Below, one piece after another: positions 29,882 to 39,100 of a stretch of 64,000 nucleotides of DNA. The notes beneath the pieces are model-generated. The model saw only the letters and a list, made by a program, of their open reading frames with translations. It searched no databases and had not been told where the DNA came from. Location: positions 1 to 64,000 of the forward strand of contig NZ_QRGA01000023.1 of assembly GCF_003367175.1 (NCBI RefSeq). The letters run 5' to 3'. The first letter of the stretch is position 1, and each line of letters opens with the position of its first letter. The translations under genes and the position numbers were made by a program. This stretch comes from Trinickia dinghuensis (GTDB lineage Bacteria; Pseudomonadota; Gammaproteobacteria; Burkholderiales; Burkholderiaceae).

Positions 29882-30231
29882 GAATGTAGTCTCCTGGCGC
29901 GCGAATCGCCTTCGCAGGCGCCGCGCGTCCGTGTAATCGAACGCGGCGCGCTGGCCGCCCGCGCGGCCGCGCCTACCCTGCGTTCAGTTCAAAAGTCGGT
30001 TTATTCTACGCCCAACGACGGGCCGCCAGTATGGGCCGACGTGGGCCTGCGGGCCGAACCCGAAGCCCGCCCGAAGCGCTTCGCGGCGCGCCTATAATGG
30101 GTCGCTTCGCATTTCGGCGCGGCATGCGCGAGCCGCCTCGCGGCGCGGCGAACCGCAGCCGAAACGCTGCCATAGGCCGCTAAAAGGCCGATCAGGCGCC
30201 GCAAACGAATCAAGGAAAAGGAGCAAGGACG
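29882..30231. other. Divergent intergenic region, no gene seen
   Basis: 350 bases separate two divergent transcripts. On the plus strand TATAAT occurs at 30093-30098 without a recognisable -35 box, a possible start for the adenosyltransferase gene. A purine-rich ribosome site lies just before 30232. No stem-loop resembling a cobalamin riboswitch was found. I see no convincing ORF. Confidence 0.4.
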
Positions 30232-30786
30232 ATGGGCCACCGCTTGAGCAAGATCGCCACGCGCACGGGCGACGACGGCACGACGGGCCTCGGCGACGGC
30301 AGCCGCGTGCGCAAGGACGACGCGCGCATCGCCGCGATGGGCGAGGTCGACGAACTGAATTCGCATATCGGCGTGCTGCTGACCGAGCCGTTGCCCGCCG
30401 ACGTCCATGAAGCGCTGACGGCCATCCAGCACGACCTATTTGATCTCGGCGGCGAGATTTGCATTCCGGGCCATACGGTGATCGGCGATGCCCACCTCGC
30501 CCGGTTGGACGGCTGGCTTGCGCGCTACAACGCCGATTTGCCGCCGCTGAAGGAATTTATCCTGCCCGGCGGCACGCGTGCCGCGGCGCTCGCGCACGTG
30601 TGCCGGACCGTTTGCCGGCGCGCCGAGCGCGCGATCGTCACGCTCGGCGCCGGACAAGCCCTTGCCGATGCTCCGCGCCGATACGTCAATCGCCTGTCCG
30701 ATCTCTTGTTCGTGCTCGCCCGAGTGCTCAATCGCGCCGGCGGCGGCAGCGACGTGCTTTGGCAGCCGCAGCGTCGCGTCGAGTAG
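30232..30786 (+). CDS. Cob(I)yrinic acid a,c-diamide adenosyltransferase, PduO type
   Basis: 184 residues, the size of single-domain PduO/MMAB enzymes. The N-terminal ATP-binding motif is KIATRTGDDGTTGLGDGSRV. It is followed by the signature GEVDELNSHIGVLL, LKEFILPGGTRAAALAHVCRT and RRAERAIVTL. It transfers the adenosyl group of ATP to cob(I)alamin, making coenzyme B12. The gene appears to have its own promoter and does not sit among other cobalamin genes. Confidence 0.93.
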   Translation: MGHRLSKIATRTGDDGTTGLGDGSRVRKDDARIAAMGEVDELNSHIGVLLTEPLPADVHEALTAIQHDLFDLGGEICIPGHTVIGDAHLARLDGWLARYNADLPPLKEFILPGGTRAAALAHVCRTVCRRAERAIVTLGAGQALADAPRRYVNRLSDLLFVLARVLNRAGGGSDVLWQPQRRVE

Positions 30787-30934
30787 GAATCGACGGACGG
30801 GCATCGGGGTAGGGCGCCAGGGCGATAGCGCATCGCAGCAGCTTCTTGGCTCTGATCTGATGTAAACGAAGGGCGATTGCGGTCCTCCCGACATGCTGCC
30901 CTGCGACAAAGTGTCGTATGGAGTGCGCACCTTG

Positions 30935-30961
30935 TTAAAATGTATTCTTGATGCATCTTAA
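30935..30961. promoter_or_regulatory. NsrR-like palindromic operator of hmp
   Basis: TTAAAATGTAT (30935-30945), 5 nt, then ATGCATCTTAA (30951-30961): the arms are inverted with 9 of 11 matches. The core resembles the ATGYATTT-type NsrR motif described for proteobacteria. A TAAAAT -10-like box lies inside the left arm and the hmp start follows 17 bases later. This arrangement suits repression by the nitric-oxide sensor NsrR. The nsrR gene is not in the window. Confidence 0.65.
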
Positions 30962-30977
30962 CGAGGAACGCAAAACG

Positions 30978-32186
30978 ATGACCTCCGCTCTTACGCCCGA
31001 TCAAATCTCCCGTGTCAAAGCCACGGCCCCCGTGTTTGCCCAGCACGGCGCGACGATCACGAAGCACTTCTACCGCCGCATGTTCGCGAATCGTCCCGAA
31101 TTGCGGAATCTGTTCAACCAGACGCACCAGACGAGCGGCAGCCAAGCCGACGTCCTCGCGCGCGCGGTCTACGCCTACGCCGCCAACATCGACAACCTCG
31201 GCGCGCTCGGCTCCGCGGTCGGCAGGATTTCGCATAAGCACGCAAGTTTGAATATCCGCCCCGAACATTACCCGATCGTCGGCGAAAACCTGCTTGCGTC
31301 GGTGGTTGAAGTGCTCGGCGACGCTGTCGACGAGGCAACACTCGAAGCTTGGCGCGCGGCCTACGCGCAACTCGCGCAAATCATGATCGGCGCGGAAGCG
31401 AAGCTCTACGACGGCGCGGCATGGAGCGGCTATCGTCCGTTCATCGTTTCGCGCAAAGTCGTGGAAAGCGACGAAATCACGTCGTTCTACCTGACGCCGG
31501 CCGACGGTGCCTCGGTTTCGGGCTTCCAGCCGGGCCAGTTCGTCACGGTGAAGCGCTATGTCGGCGAACTCGGGGTCGATCAGCCGCGGCAATACAGCAT
31601 GTCGGATGCGCCGCACGGCAAGTGGCTGCGTATCTCGGTGAAGCGTGAGGGCGGAAACGAAGCGGTGCCGGCCGGGCGTCTCTCGACGCTCCTGCACGAC
31701 GGCGTGGAAGAGGGGGCCATCGTCGAGGTGACCGCGCCGATGGGCGACTTCCGCCTCGATCGGACGAAGTCGTCGCCGGTCGTGCTCGTTTCGGGCGGCG
31801 TCGGCATCACGCCGATGATGTCGATGCTCTCGACGCTGGCAGCGGAAGGCAGCACACGCCGTGTCGCTTTTGTCCATGCCTGCCGGAACGGCAAGGTGCA
31901 TGCGTTCAAGGAATGGCTTGCCAACACCGCGGCGACGCATGCGAACCTGTCGCGTGCGGTGTTCTACGAAGAGGTGGGCGCGGATGATCGGAAGGGCGTC
32001 GATTACGACTTCGAAGGCCGTATCGACTTCTCGTGTATCGCCGAGCAAGCCGTGCTGCCCGATGCCGATTACTACCTGTGCGGGCCGATGGCCTTCATGG
32101 AAGCACAGCGCAATGCACTCGTCGCACGCGGCGTCGATGCGGCGCGCATCCACAGCGAAGTGTTCGGAACGGGCGCGCTGGCGTAA
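30978..32186 (+). CDS. hmp: Flavohaemoprotein, nitric oxide dioxygenase
   Basis: 402 residues from ATG 30978; an earlier in-frame ATG at 30948 lies within the operator and adds nothing family-like. The globin domain (about 1-138) holds the proximal His in ISHKHASLNI and the FYRRMFANRPELRNLF helix. The FAD domain has QFVTVKRYVG and RQYSMSD, and the NAD domain has SGGVGITPMMSM and YLCGPMAFM. It converts NO and O2 to nitrate. A 14-bp terminator follows. Confidence 0.96.
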   Translation: MTSALTPDQISRVKATAPVFAQHGATITKHFYRRMFANRPELRNLFNQTHQTSGSQADVLARAVYAYAANIDNLGALGSAVGRISHKHASLNIRPEHYPIVGENLLASVVEVLGDAVDEATLEAWRAAYAQLAQIMIGAEAKLYDGAAWSGYRPFIVSRKVVESDEITSFYLTPADGASVSGFQPGQFVTVKRYVGELGVDQPRQYSMSDAPHGKWLRISVKREGGNEAVPAGRLSTLLHDGVEEGAIVEVTAPMGDFRLDRTKSSPVVLVSGGVGITPMMSMLSTLAAEGSTRRVAFVHACRNGKVHAFKEWLANTAATHANLSRAVFYEEVGADDRKGVDYDFEGRIDFSCIAEQAVLPDADYYLCGPMAFMEAQRNALVARGVDAARIHSEVFGTGALA

Positions 32187-32220
32187 CCGGCCGCACCGAT
32201 CAGGCAAGGGACTGCCTGGT

Positions 32221-32270
32221 AACGGGCCGCCCGCTCCCGGAAGCGACGCTCCGAGGGCGGGCGGCCCGTT
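32221..32270. terminator. Bidirectional terminator between hmp and aroG
   Basis: AACGGGCCGCCCGC (32221-32234) and GCGGGCGGCCCGTT (32257-32270) form a perfect 14-bp stem with a 22-nt loop. T-rich bases follow on the plus strand (TTTGTT). It lies between convergent hmp and aroG. Confidence 0.7.
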
Positions 32271-32276
32271 TGTTCG

Positions 32277-33350
32277 TCAATTGCCGCTGCCGCGGGCGAC
32301 ACGCCGCTGCTTGACGCTCTCGGCCAGCCCTTCGAGCACGGCAATGCTTTCGTCCCAGCCGATGCATGCATCCGTGATGCTCTGGCCGTACGTCAGTGCG
32401 CAATCGGGCTGCAAGTCCTGGCGGCCGGCGACGAGATGCGACTCCACCATCACCCCGACGATGCGTTCGTCGCCGCCGGCCACTTGCCGGCCGATGTCCG
32501 CGCAGACGGGAATCTGATTCTCGTGCTTCTTCGAGCTGTTCGCGTGGCTCGCATCGATCATCAAGCGTGCGGCCAGCCCGGCGCGGCCGATGTCGGCGCA
32601 GGCCGCGTCGACGCTTGCCGCATCGTAGTTCGGCGTCTTGCCGCCACGCAGAATCACGTGGCAGTCCTCGTTGCCGGCCGTCGAGACGATGGCCGAATGG
32701 CCGCCCTTGGTGACCGAGAGGAAATGGTGCGGCTGCGAGGCGGCCTTGATCGCATCGACGGCGATCTTGACGTTGCCGTCGGTGCCGTTCTTGAAGCCCA
32801 CCGGGCACGACAACCCGGAAGCCAGCTCGCGGTGCACCTGCGATTCGGTCGTGCGCGCGCCGATCGCCCCCCAGGACACGAGATCGGCGATGTACTGCGG
32901 GCTGATCATGTCGAGGTACTCGGTGCCGGCCGGCAGCCCGATTTCGTTGATGCCGACGAGCAGCTCGCGCGCGGCGCGCAGGCCGTCGTTGATCTTGAAG
33001 CTGTTGTCGAGATACGGGTCGTTGATGAGCCCTTTCCAGCCCACCGTCGTGCGCGGTTTTTCGAAATAGACGCGCATGACGATTTCGAGCTCGCCCGCGA
33101 AGCGCTTGCGCTCATGAACGAGCCGGCTCGCGTATTCGAGCGCCGCCTTCGGATCGTGGATCGAGCAGGGGCCGATGATGACGATGAGGCGATCGTCCAT
33201 GCCGTGCAGGATCCGATGCATCGCACTGCGCGCGCTGTAGATCAGATCGGAAGCGGCTTCGGTGCACGCGAACTCGCGAATCAAGTGCGCGGGCGGCGTG
33301 AGTTCTTTCAACTCGCGGATACGGACGTCATCGGTGTTGTACGGGGGCAT
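32277..33350 (-). CDS. aroG: 3-deoxy-7-phosphoheptulonate (DAHP) synthase, class I AroG type
   Basis: 357 residues from ATG 33350, with AGGAGA 9 bases upstream. Signatures are LIVIIGPCSIHDPKAALEYA, MRVYFEKPRTTVGWKGLIND, GARTTESQVHRELASGLSCP, GFKNGTDGN and MIDASHANSSKKHENQ, which include the phosphoenolpyruvate and metal-binding residues of the AroF/G/H family. It condenses phosphoenolpyruvate and erythrose 4-phosphate, the entry of the shikimate pathway. Which aromatic amino acid inhibits the enzyme cannot be stated from sequence. The gene is preceded by a leader with all parts of a translational attenuator (33451-33575). Confidence 0.95.
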   Translation of the reverse strand: MPPYNTDDVRIRELKELTPPAHLIREFACTEAASDLIYSARSAMHRILHGMDDRLIVIIGPCSIHDPKAALEYASRLVHERKRFAGELEIVMRVYFEKPRTTVGWKGLINDPYLDNSFKINDGLRAARELLVGINEIGLPAGTEYLDMISPQYIADLVSWGAIGARTTESQVHRELASGLSCPVGFKNGTDGNVKIAVDAIKAASQPHHFLSVTKGGHSAIVSTAGNEDCHVILRGGKTPNYDAASVDAACADIGRAGLAARLMIDASHANSSKKHENQIPVCADIGRQVAGGDERIVGVMVESHLVAGRQDLQPDCALTYGQSITDACIGWDESIAVLEGLAESVKQRRVARGSGN

Positions 33351-33392
33351 GCTGCGCTTCTCCTCATCGGGTACGGGGCTCGCCTGCGACCG

Positions 33393-33431
33393 GCTAATTG
33401 GCTGTTGGCCATTTGCTATTGGCTTTCGGCC
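33393..33431. repeat. Short imperfect direct repeat in the aroG 5' region
   Basis: On the minus strand GGCC-N3-AGCCAAT-AGC occurs twice (33431-33415 and 33410-33393, the second with one extra T), 22 bases apart. It lies between the attenuator hairpin and the aroG ribosome site. The function is unknown. Confidence 0.4.
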
Positions 33432-33442
33432 GATTGGCGCCA

Positions 33443-33479
33443 AGGCGAAAAAAAACCGCCAGGCTCGCTGGCGGTTTTT
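33443..33479 (-). terminator. Attenuator terminator in the aroG leader (segments 3:4)
   Basis: Read on the minus strand, AAAAACCGCCAG (33479-33468), loop CGAGC, and CTGGCGGTTTTT (33462-33451) form a perfect 12-bp stem. The T run is eight long and continues to 33448, giving a strong intrinsic terminator about 100 bases before the aroG start. It lies downstream of the aroG promoter, so it would stop aroG transcription unless its 5' arm is sequestered. Confidence 0.85.
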
Positions 33480-33539
33480 CGGGAATTCGGGTTTGTGCTT
33501 TACGCGCTAACACCCCTCTCGATCCGCCAGCGGACTGAG
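33466..33539 (-). promoter_or_regulatory. Mutually exclusive pairing segments of the aroG attenuator
   Basis: Segment 1 (CTCAGTCCG, 33539-33531) can pair with CGGATCGAG (33527-33519) around a CTGG loop: eight of nine pairs including one G-U. Segment 2 (CGCTGGCGG, 33532-33524) can instead pair perfectly over 9 bp with segment 3 (CCGCCAGCG, 33474-33466), the 5' arm of the terminator. These structures exclude one another. This is the classical pause / antiterminator / terminator arrangement. Confidence 0.75.
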
Positions 33540-33575
33540 ATGCCAAAAGAAGTAAAAGTAAAACTTCGGCGACAT
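33507..33575 (-). CDS. Aromatic leader peptide of the aroG attenuator
   Basis: A 22-residue ORF, ATG at 33575 and TAG at 33509-33507. It starts MSPK and then reads Phe-Tyr-Phe-Tyr-Phe-Phe-Trp (33563-33543), seven aromatic codons in a row, followed by HLSPLADREGC. In pheA- and trp-type attenuators such codon runs make ribosomes stall when the charged tRNA is scarce. The last part overlaps pairing segments 1 (33539-33531) and 2 (33530-33522). A ribosome stalled on the aromatic run would cover segment 1 and free segment 2. No strong Shine-Dalgarno sequence is visible; that is the weak point. Confidence 0.85.
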   Translation of the reverse strand: MSPKFYFYFFWHLSPLADREGC

Positions 33576-33611
33576 GATCGGGGTGAGGCTCGTTAAAAAG
33601 ATGCGTTCAAC

Positions 33612-33640
33612 TTTATACCCCGGTTAAGCGGGGCCTGCAA
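33612..33640 (-). promoter_or_regulatory. Sigma70-type promoter of aroG
   Basis: On the minus strand TTGCAG (33640-33635), a 17-bp spacer, and TATAAA (33617-33612). Transcription would begin near 33605, about 30 bases before the leader-peptide ATG. The spacer carries CCCCG-CTTAAC-CGGGG, an inverted repeat that could be an additional operator. Confidence 0.7.
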
Positions 33641-33681
33641 GCCATATGCCGTTATAACGCGGAAAACCCGCATAAATCAGA

Positions 33682-33710
33682 AGGGCGATGCAAGATTCTT
33701 GCATCGCCCT
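33682..33710 (-). terminator. Hairpin terminator of the yhdP-nitrilase-tldD unit
   Basis: AGGGCGATGCAAG (33682-33694) and CTTGCATCGCCCT (33698-33710) form a perfect 13-bp stem with a 3-nt loop, 13 bases after the tldD stop. The following bases on the minus strand (TCTGATTTAT) are only moderately T-rich. It isolates aroG from upstream transcription. Confidence 0.65.
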
Positions 33711-33722
33711 CTCGGTTGGCTC

Positions 33723-35189
33723 TTAAACCGTGCCGCCCACGGTCAAATTATCGATACGCAGCGTCGGCTGGCCTACGCCCACAGGCACGCTCTGGCCTTC
33801 CTTGCCGCAGACGCCGACGCCCGTGTCGAGCGCCATGTCGTTGCCGATCATGCTGACGTATTTGAGCGACTCGGGGCCGCTGCCGATCAGCGTCGCGCCC
33901 TTGACGGGGTAGGTGACCTTGCCGTTTTCGATCATGTAGGCCTCGGAGGCCGAGAACACGAACTTGCCGTTCGTGATGTCGACCTGGCCGCCGCCGAAGT
34001 TGACGGCGTAAAGGCCGTGCTTGACCGATTCGATGATTTCCTGCGGCGCTTTGTCGCCGGCCAGCATGTACGTGTTCGTCATGCGCGGCATCGGCAGCGC
34101 CGCATACGACTCGCGCCGCGCGTTGCCCGTGACGGGCATCTTCATCAGCCGCGCGTTCAGCGTGTCCTGAATGTAGCCTTTGAGCACGCCGTCTTCGATC
34201 AGCGTCGTGCACTGGGTCGGGTTGCCTTCGTCGTCGATGTTCAGGGAGCCGCGGCGGTTCGGCAGCGTGCCGTCGTCCACGACCGTGACGCCCTTGGCCG
34301 CGACGCGCTCGCCCATGCGGCCGGCGAACGCCGACGATCCCTTGCGGTTGAAGTCGCCCTCGAGCCCGTGGCCGATCGCTTCATGCAGCAAGACGCCGGG
34401 CCAGCCCGGGCCGAGCACGACCGTCATCGCGCCGGCCGGCGCCGGGCGCGCGTCGAGGTTCACGAGCGCCGCCTTGACGGCGTCGTCCACATACCGCGCG
34501 AGGACGTCGTCGGTGAAGTAGCCGTAGTCGAAACGCCCGCCGCCGCCGCCGCTGCCGATTTCGCGCCGCCCGTTCTGCTCGGCGATGACCGTCACCGAAA
34601 CGCGCACGAGCGGGCGAACGTCCGCCGCGAGCACGCCGTCGCTGCGCGCCACGAGCACGACGTCGTATTCGCCGGCGAGCCCGGCCATCACCTGCGTGAT
34701 GCGCGTGTCGCGGCTGCGCGCCATTTTCTCGACGCGCTCGAGCAGCTTGACCTTTTCGGTGGCGTCGAGCGAGGCGAGCGGATCGGCCGCCAGATAAAGA
34801 TCGCGTCCCGCCACGCCCTTGAGCGCGCTGGCCACCTTGATCTTCTGCTTGCCGCCGCCCGCTTTCGCGATCGAGCGCGTGGCGTGCGCGGCCTGAGCGA
34901 GCGCTTCGACGGAAAGATCGTCGGAATAGGCGAAGGCGGTTCGGTCGCCGGCGACGGCACGCACGCCGACGCCCTTGTCGATGCTGAAGCTGCCCGACTT
35001 CACGATGCCTTCCTCGAGGCTCCACGCCTCGCTGCGCGTCGCTTGGAAGTATAAGTCCGCGTAGTCGACGCGATGCGTGAAGATGTCGGCGAGCGTGCGC
35101 GTCAAGCGCGCTTCGTCGAGGCCGTAGGGCGTGAGCAGGACGTCTTTCGCGGTCGCGAGATTGCGGATGCCAGGTTCGATCAGATTCAT
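33723..35189 (-). CDS. tldD: Metalloprotease TldD
   Basis: 488 residues from ATG 35189 (family start [18 protein letters not shown]). The zinc motif [16 protein letters not shown] (HExxxH) is intact, and the glycine-rich C-terminal region with [19 protein letters not shown] is present. TldD pairs with TldE/PmbA to degrade unfolded peptides and process modified peptides. No tldE is in this window. The gene follows yhdP and a nitrilase gene, an order I recall as common in beta- and gamma-proteobacteria. Confidence 0.95.
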   Translation of the reverse strand: MNLIEPGIRNLATAKDVLLTPYGLDEARLTRTLADIFTHRVDYADLYFQATRSEAWSLEEGIVKSGSFSIDKGVGVRAVAGDRTAFAYSDDLSVEALAQAAHATRSIAKAGGGKQKIKVASALKGVAGRDLYLAADPLASLDATEKVKLLERVEKMARSRDTRITQVMAGLAGEYDVVLVARSDGVLAADVRPLVRVSVTVIAEQNGRREIGSGGGGGRFDYGYFTDDVLARYVDDAVKAALVNLDARPAPAGAMTVVLGPGWPGVLLHEAIGHGLEGDFNRKGSSAFAGRMGERVAAKGVTVVDDGTLPNRRGSLNIDDEGNPTQCTTLIEDGVLKGYIQDTLNARLMKMPVTGNARRESYAALPMPRMTNTYMLAGDKAPQEIIESVKHGLYAVNFGGGQVDITNGKFVFSASEAYMIENGKVTYPVKGATLIGSGPESLKYVSMIGNDMALDTGVGVCGKEGQSVPVGVGQPTLRIDNLTVGGTV

Positions 35190-35234
35190 GCGGTCGGTTC
35201 TTCGATGCGAAAAGGGGTTAAGCAAGCACGCTCG

Positions 35235-36071
35235 TCAAGCAAGTACTCGGTGGCGCCACGCCGGCAGGCTGCGCCTGACTTCGTCGATGCGCGCGCGATC
35301 GATGTCGCCGGCGACGACGCCGGAGCCTTCGTCCAGCACGGCCACGATTTCGCCCCACGGGTCGATCAACATACTGTGGCCCCATGTGCGGCGGCCGTTT
35401 TCATGCGAGCCGCCTTGCGCGGCGGCCAGCACGTAGCATTGGTTTTCGACGGCGCGGGCACGCAGCAGCATCTCCCAATGCGCGCGGCCCGTCGTGTACG
35501 TGAACGCCGACGGCACGACGATCAGCGCGCAATCTCCCATGCGGCGGTACAACTCGGGAAAGCGCAGATCGTAGCAGACGGACAGGCCGACCCGGCCGAA
35601 GGGCGCGTCGAACGTGCGAACGTCGCTGCCCGGGCGGATCGTGCGCGCCTCGTCGAACGATTCGGCGCCTTTTTCGAAATTGAACAGATGGATCTTGTCG
35701 TAGCGCGCTTGCTCGGCGCCGCTCGGATCGAAGACCAGTGTGGAGTTGAGCACGCGCGCGGCATCGGAAGGATCGGTTGCGGCCAGCGGCAGCGTGCCGC
35801 CGATCACCCAGATGCCGTGGCGCCGCGCGCTATCGGCCAAGAACCGCTGAATCGGGCCGTCGCCGTACGCTTCGCGCACGGTTAGTTTGTCGGCGTCCTT
35901 GTGCCCCATGAAGCAAAAGTACTCGGGCAGCAGCACGAGCTGCGCGCCCTCGGCCGCGGCCTGCGCGATGAGCCGCTCGGCGTCGGCGAGATTGCGCTCG
36001 CGCTCGGGCGTGCTGACCATCTGGAGCGCGGCGACGCGAAACGGTGTCGTAGGGACGGGTCGATCGCTCAT
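35235..36071 (-). CDS. Carbon-nitrogen hydrolase (Nit1/omega-amidase-like nitrilase family)
   Basis: 278 residues with the Glu-Lys-Cys triad: Glu in LVLLPEYFCFMG, Lys in YDKIHLFNFE, and Cys in LSVCYDLRFPELYR. The family branch containing Nit1/YafV-type enzymes removes deaminated glutathione or omega-amides; the exact substrate is inferred, not shown. It lies between yhdP and tldD on the same strand, spaced 72 and 45 bases. Confidence 0.9.
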   Translation of the reverse strand: MSDRPVPTTPFRVAALQMVSTPERERNLADAERLIAQAAAEGAQLVLLPEYFCFMGHKDADKLTVREAYGDGPIQRFLADSARRHGIWVIGGTLPLAATDPSDAARVLNSTLVFDPSGAEQARYDKIHLFNFEKGAESFDEARTIRPGSDVRTFDAPFGRVGLSVCYDLRFPELYRRMGDCALIVVPSAFTYTTGRAHWEMLLRARAVENQCYVLAAAQGGSHENGRRTWGHSMLIDPWGEIVAVLDEGSGVVAGDIDRARIDEVRRSLPAWRHRVLA

Positions 36072-36143
36072 GAATTCGGTGTCGGATGCTGCCGAGGATT
36101 CGCTGGCGCTGGGCTGGCTGGGCGCGGGGCCCAGCCGGGGGCG

Positions 36144-39100
36144 CTACTTCTCCGTCGCCTCGGCCGGAGCAGTCATCTTACCCCGATCGGCCGAGACCCG
36201 CTCGACGCGCGGGTGCGACCACGATCCCGTCACCGAATAGTCGTGCGCGAAGGCCCGCGAGATCGACTGCGACAGCGCGACGTTCGCCACGAGCGCGCCG
36301 AGCCCGAGCAGCGGATTGACGACGGTGGCCGCGATCACGGCCGATCCCGCGGAGATCGTCGGCGTGAGCACCACGTGCAGGTCCTGCGTCTCCTGAGCGA
36401 GATCCACGCTGCCCGACAAATCGGCGCGCATGGGCGCCGTGACGACGCGGAAATCCTCGGTGCCGGCGATGCCGTTGCGCACGGTCGCCGTGCCCGTCGC
36501 GCTCTTGAACGGCAGGCCGTCGCCGCCGATGACGTCGCGGAAGTTCAGCGCGAGCACGCGCGTGATGCTTTGCAGGCTCAGCACCCCGAGCAGCTTGGCG
36601 ACGGCCGGGTCCACCTTCAGGATCTGGCCGTGATGCAGATCCATCGTCAGATGGCCGTCGAGCGTCGGATAGTCGATCGCCGTCGGGCCGCCGCGCCAGA
36701 CGGCCTTGCCCGCGAGCGACCCGGAGCCGCCCTTGACCGTGCGCGGCAGGCCGAACCGGTCGAGCAGCGCGCCTGCGTCGGCGACGTCGAGCGTGAAATC
36801 GACGATCGTGCGGCGCGGCGTATCGGCGCCGGCTGCGCCGCCGAGGCGGCGCGAGGTGCGCCAGTTGGCCGTCGCGACGAGGTGCGCGGCCGGATTCGAG
36901 ACGTCGAGCTTGTCGACCTGCCAGACCGGCACGCCGTCTTCGTCGAAGTTGCGTGCGTTCACGGCAAGCCGGCCGACGTCGTGGCCGTGCATCGTCAAAT
37001 CGTCGATGACGAGGTCGATCGCGGGCATCGGCTGGTTCGCGCTCGGCGTGAGCTGCCCGAGCAGATCGTGACCGACCGCGACCGGGATCGCGGCCTTCGT
37101 CAGCCGCGCGCGCAGCTGGCCGCCGGGCGTGTCGGCCGCGCCGGGCCGCCAGGACACGTTGCCGGTCACTTCGTCGGAGGCGACGCTCGCTTGCCAATTC
37201 GGCGCCGCATGCGTCACGTCGACGACGACGTTCGACCACTGGCGGTTCAGGAGCTTGAGCGTCTTGAAGCGGGCCGAGATGCGGCTCGGCATGAATTGCT
37301 CCGCCTGCGAGGGCGGGTGCGATGCCGGCCGCGGCTTGCCCGGCGTATTTTGCGCCGTGGGCTGCGCTGCTTGCGGCGATTGCGCCGGGTCCTGGGATTG
37401 CTCGCGCAACGTGCTCACGAACGAGCGCCAAGCATCGGCGTCGAGCGAGTCCGCGCTCAGGCTGGCGGTGACGCCGTGCGCGGGAAGCGGCGCGGGCTCG
37501 TTCAAGCCGATTGCCCCGCTCAGAACCGATAAACCGGGTTGCCCCGCGTCGCGGTTTCCGCGTTCGACGACATACGCCGCTTGAACCGGCCCGAGGCGCA
37601 AATCGGCGCGCGCCCTGGTTCCCCCGTTTGCGCTCGCGCCGGCGCCTTCGCTTTCGTCCGTTGCGAGAGGTTGGACCGCGAGCGAAAACGGCATCGGCGT
37701 GCCGAGCGCCTTACCGAGCGGGGCGGGCAGATCGAGGGCGAGGCCAGTCAGGTCCGACGTGGCCGAGACCGTCGGCAGCCCGCCTTTCTTGCCGCGCACG
37801 GCGATCGAGTAGGGCGCGGCGCCGAAGGCGTGGCCGAGCAATTTCGCGGCCGGTCCGTCGAGCTTCAGTTGGCGCGCGCTGTCGGCGGCGATGCGGCCGG
37901 CGACGTTGAACGCATAGCTGCCGTTTTCCTGCAGCGCGCCGTCGGCATGCACTTCGCCGCCGAGCCAGCGGCCCGCCATGTGTTCGAGCGACAGCGAGCG
38001 CTTCGTGAAATGAACCTGGCCGGCGAGCCCTTCCAGCGGGGGGAATTGCGGCGCGGACAACGTGTCGCCCTCGAACGTGACGGTGCCCGCGACACCGACT
38101 TGCGGCGCCGGAGTGCGCGGCACGGTCAGCGTCAGAGCGAGGCCCGCGGGGCCGCTTGCCTCTAGTGGGTCTCCGGCGTGCCCCGACATGCCCGCGACGG
38201 CGCTGTGGTTCACGTAGTCGAGCAGGTCGGCAAGCGGGCCGTGCGCTTGGCCCGCGATGACGAGCGGGGAGCCGTGGTTGCCGAGGTCGTCGATGCGTCC
38301 CGCGATTCGGGTGAGCGCGACGCGCTTGTAATGGGCGCGGGCGAGATCGAAACGCAGCACGTTTTCCTTCAGCGTGAACACGCCGTCGATGCCTTCGAGC
38401 GCGGGCCAGACGTCCGGCGTGCCGTTCTTCAGCGTCCTGGGCGGATAGGGCGAAGGATCGAACTTGCCGCCCGTGAACGGTGCGACGATGCGGAAGATGC
38501 CGGCCTTCGGTTCGCGCGAGTAGGGGAATTTGTCGAGGTTGCCGTGCACCTCGATCGTTGCGTTGCGCGCGATGCCGCTTTGCAGGCCGTGGCCCAAATA
38601 GTGGCGCAGATGTTCGCCGATGCTGGTCGGCAGATAGCGCGGAATCAATGGCACCTTGGCGCGCGCGATCGTCGCCGTGAGGTCGAGCGCGCCGCGTCCG
38701 TGGCCGGGGTTCGTATAGGTTGCCGCGAGCGAGCCGGCTGTGTCGGCGTTCTCGATGCTCAGTTCCGGCACCGTGACCGAAAACGCCTTGTGCGCCTCGC
38801 CCGGCGCACGCGTGGGGCTGACGGTCCAGTCTCCGCGCATGCGCAGCCGGTCGAACTTCAGCCGTGGATCGTCGAACTCGCCGGGGATCGTGACGGCCGC
38901 GTTGACGGTGTCGAGCGTGAGCGAACCGTGATGCTCGTCGGCGTCGATGCTGCCCCATAGATTCTCGAATCCGGGCAGGCCGGCGCGCGGGTGGCCTGCC
39001 GGCGAGAGCCCCGGCGGCGGCTCCTGCGCGGCGAAGCTGATGCCTTGCAGATCGGCCTTGAACCGGTAGCCGACGACCGGCGCGGTGCCGCCGGCGCGCT

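Noticed and set aside
29882-30231. Possible cobalamin riboswitch before the adenosyltransferase gene
   Set aside because: No B12-box or characteristic multi-stem structure could be found in the 350 bases.
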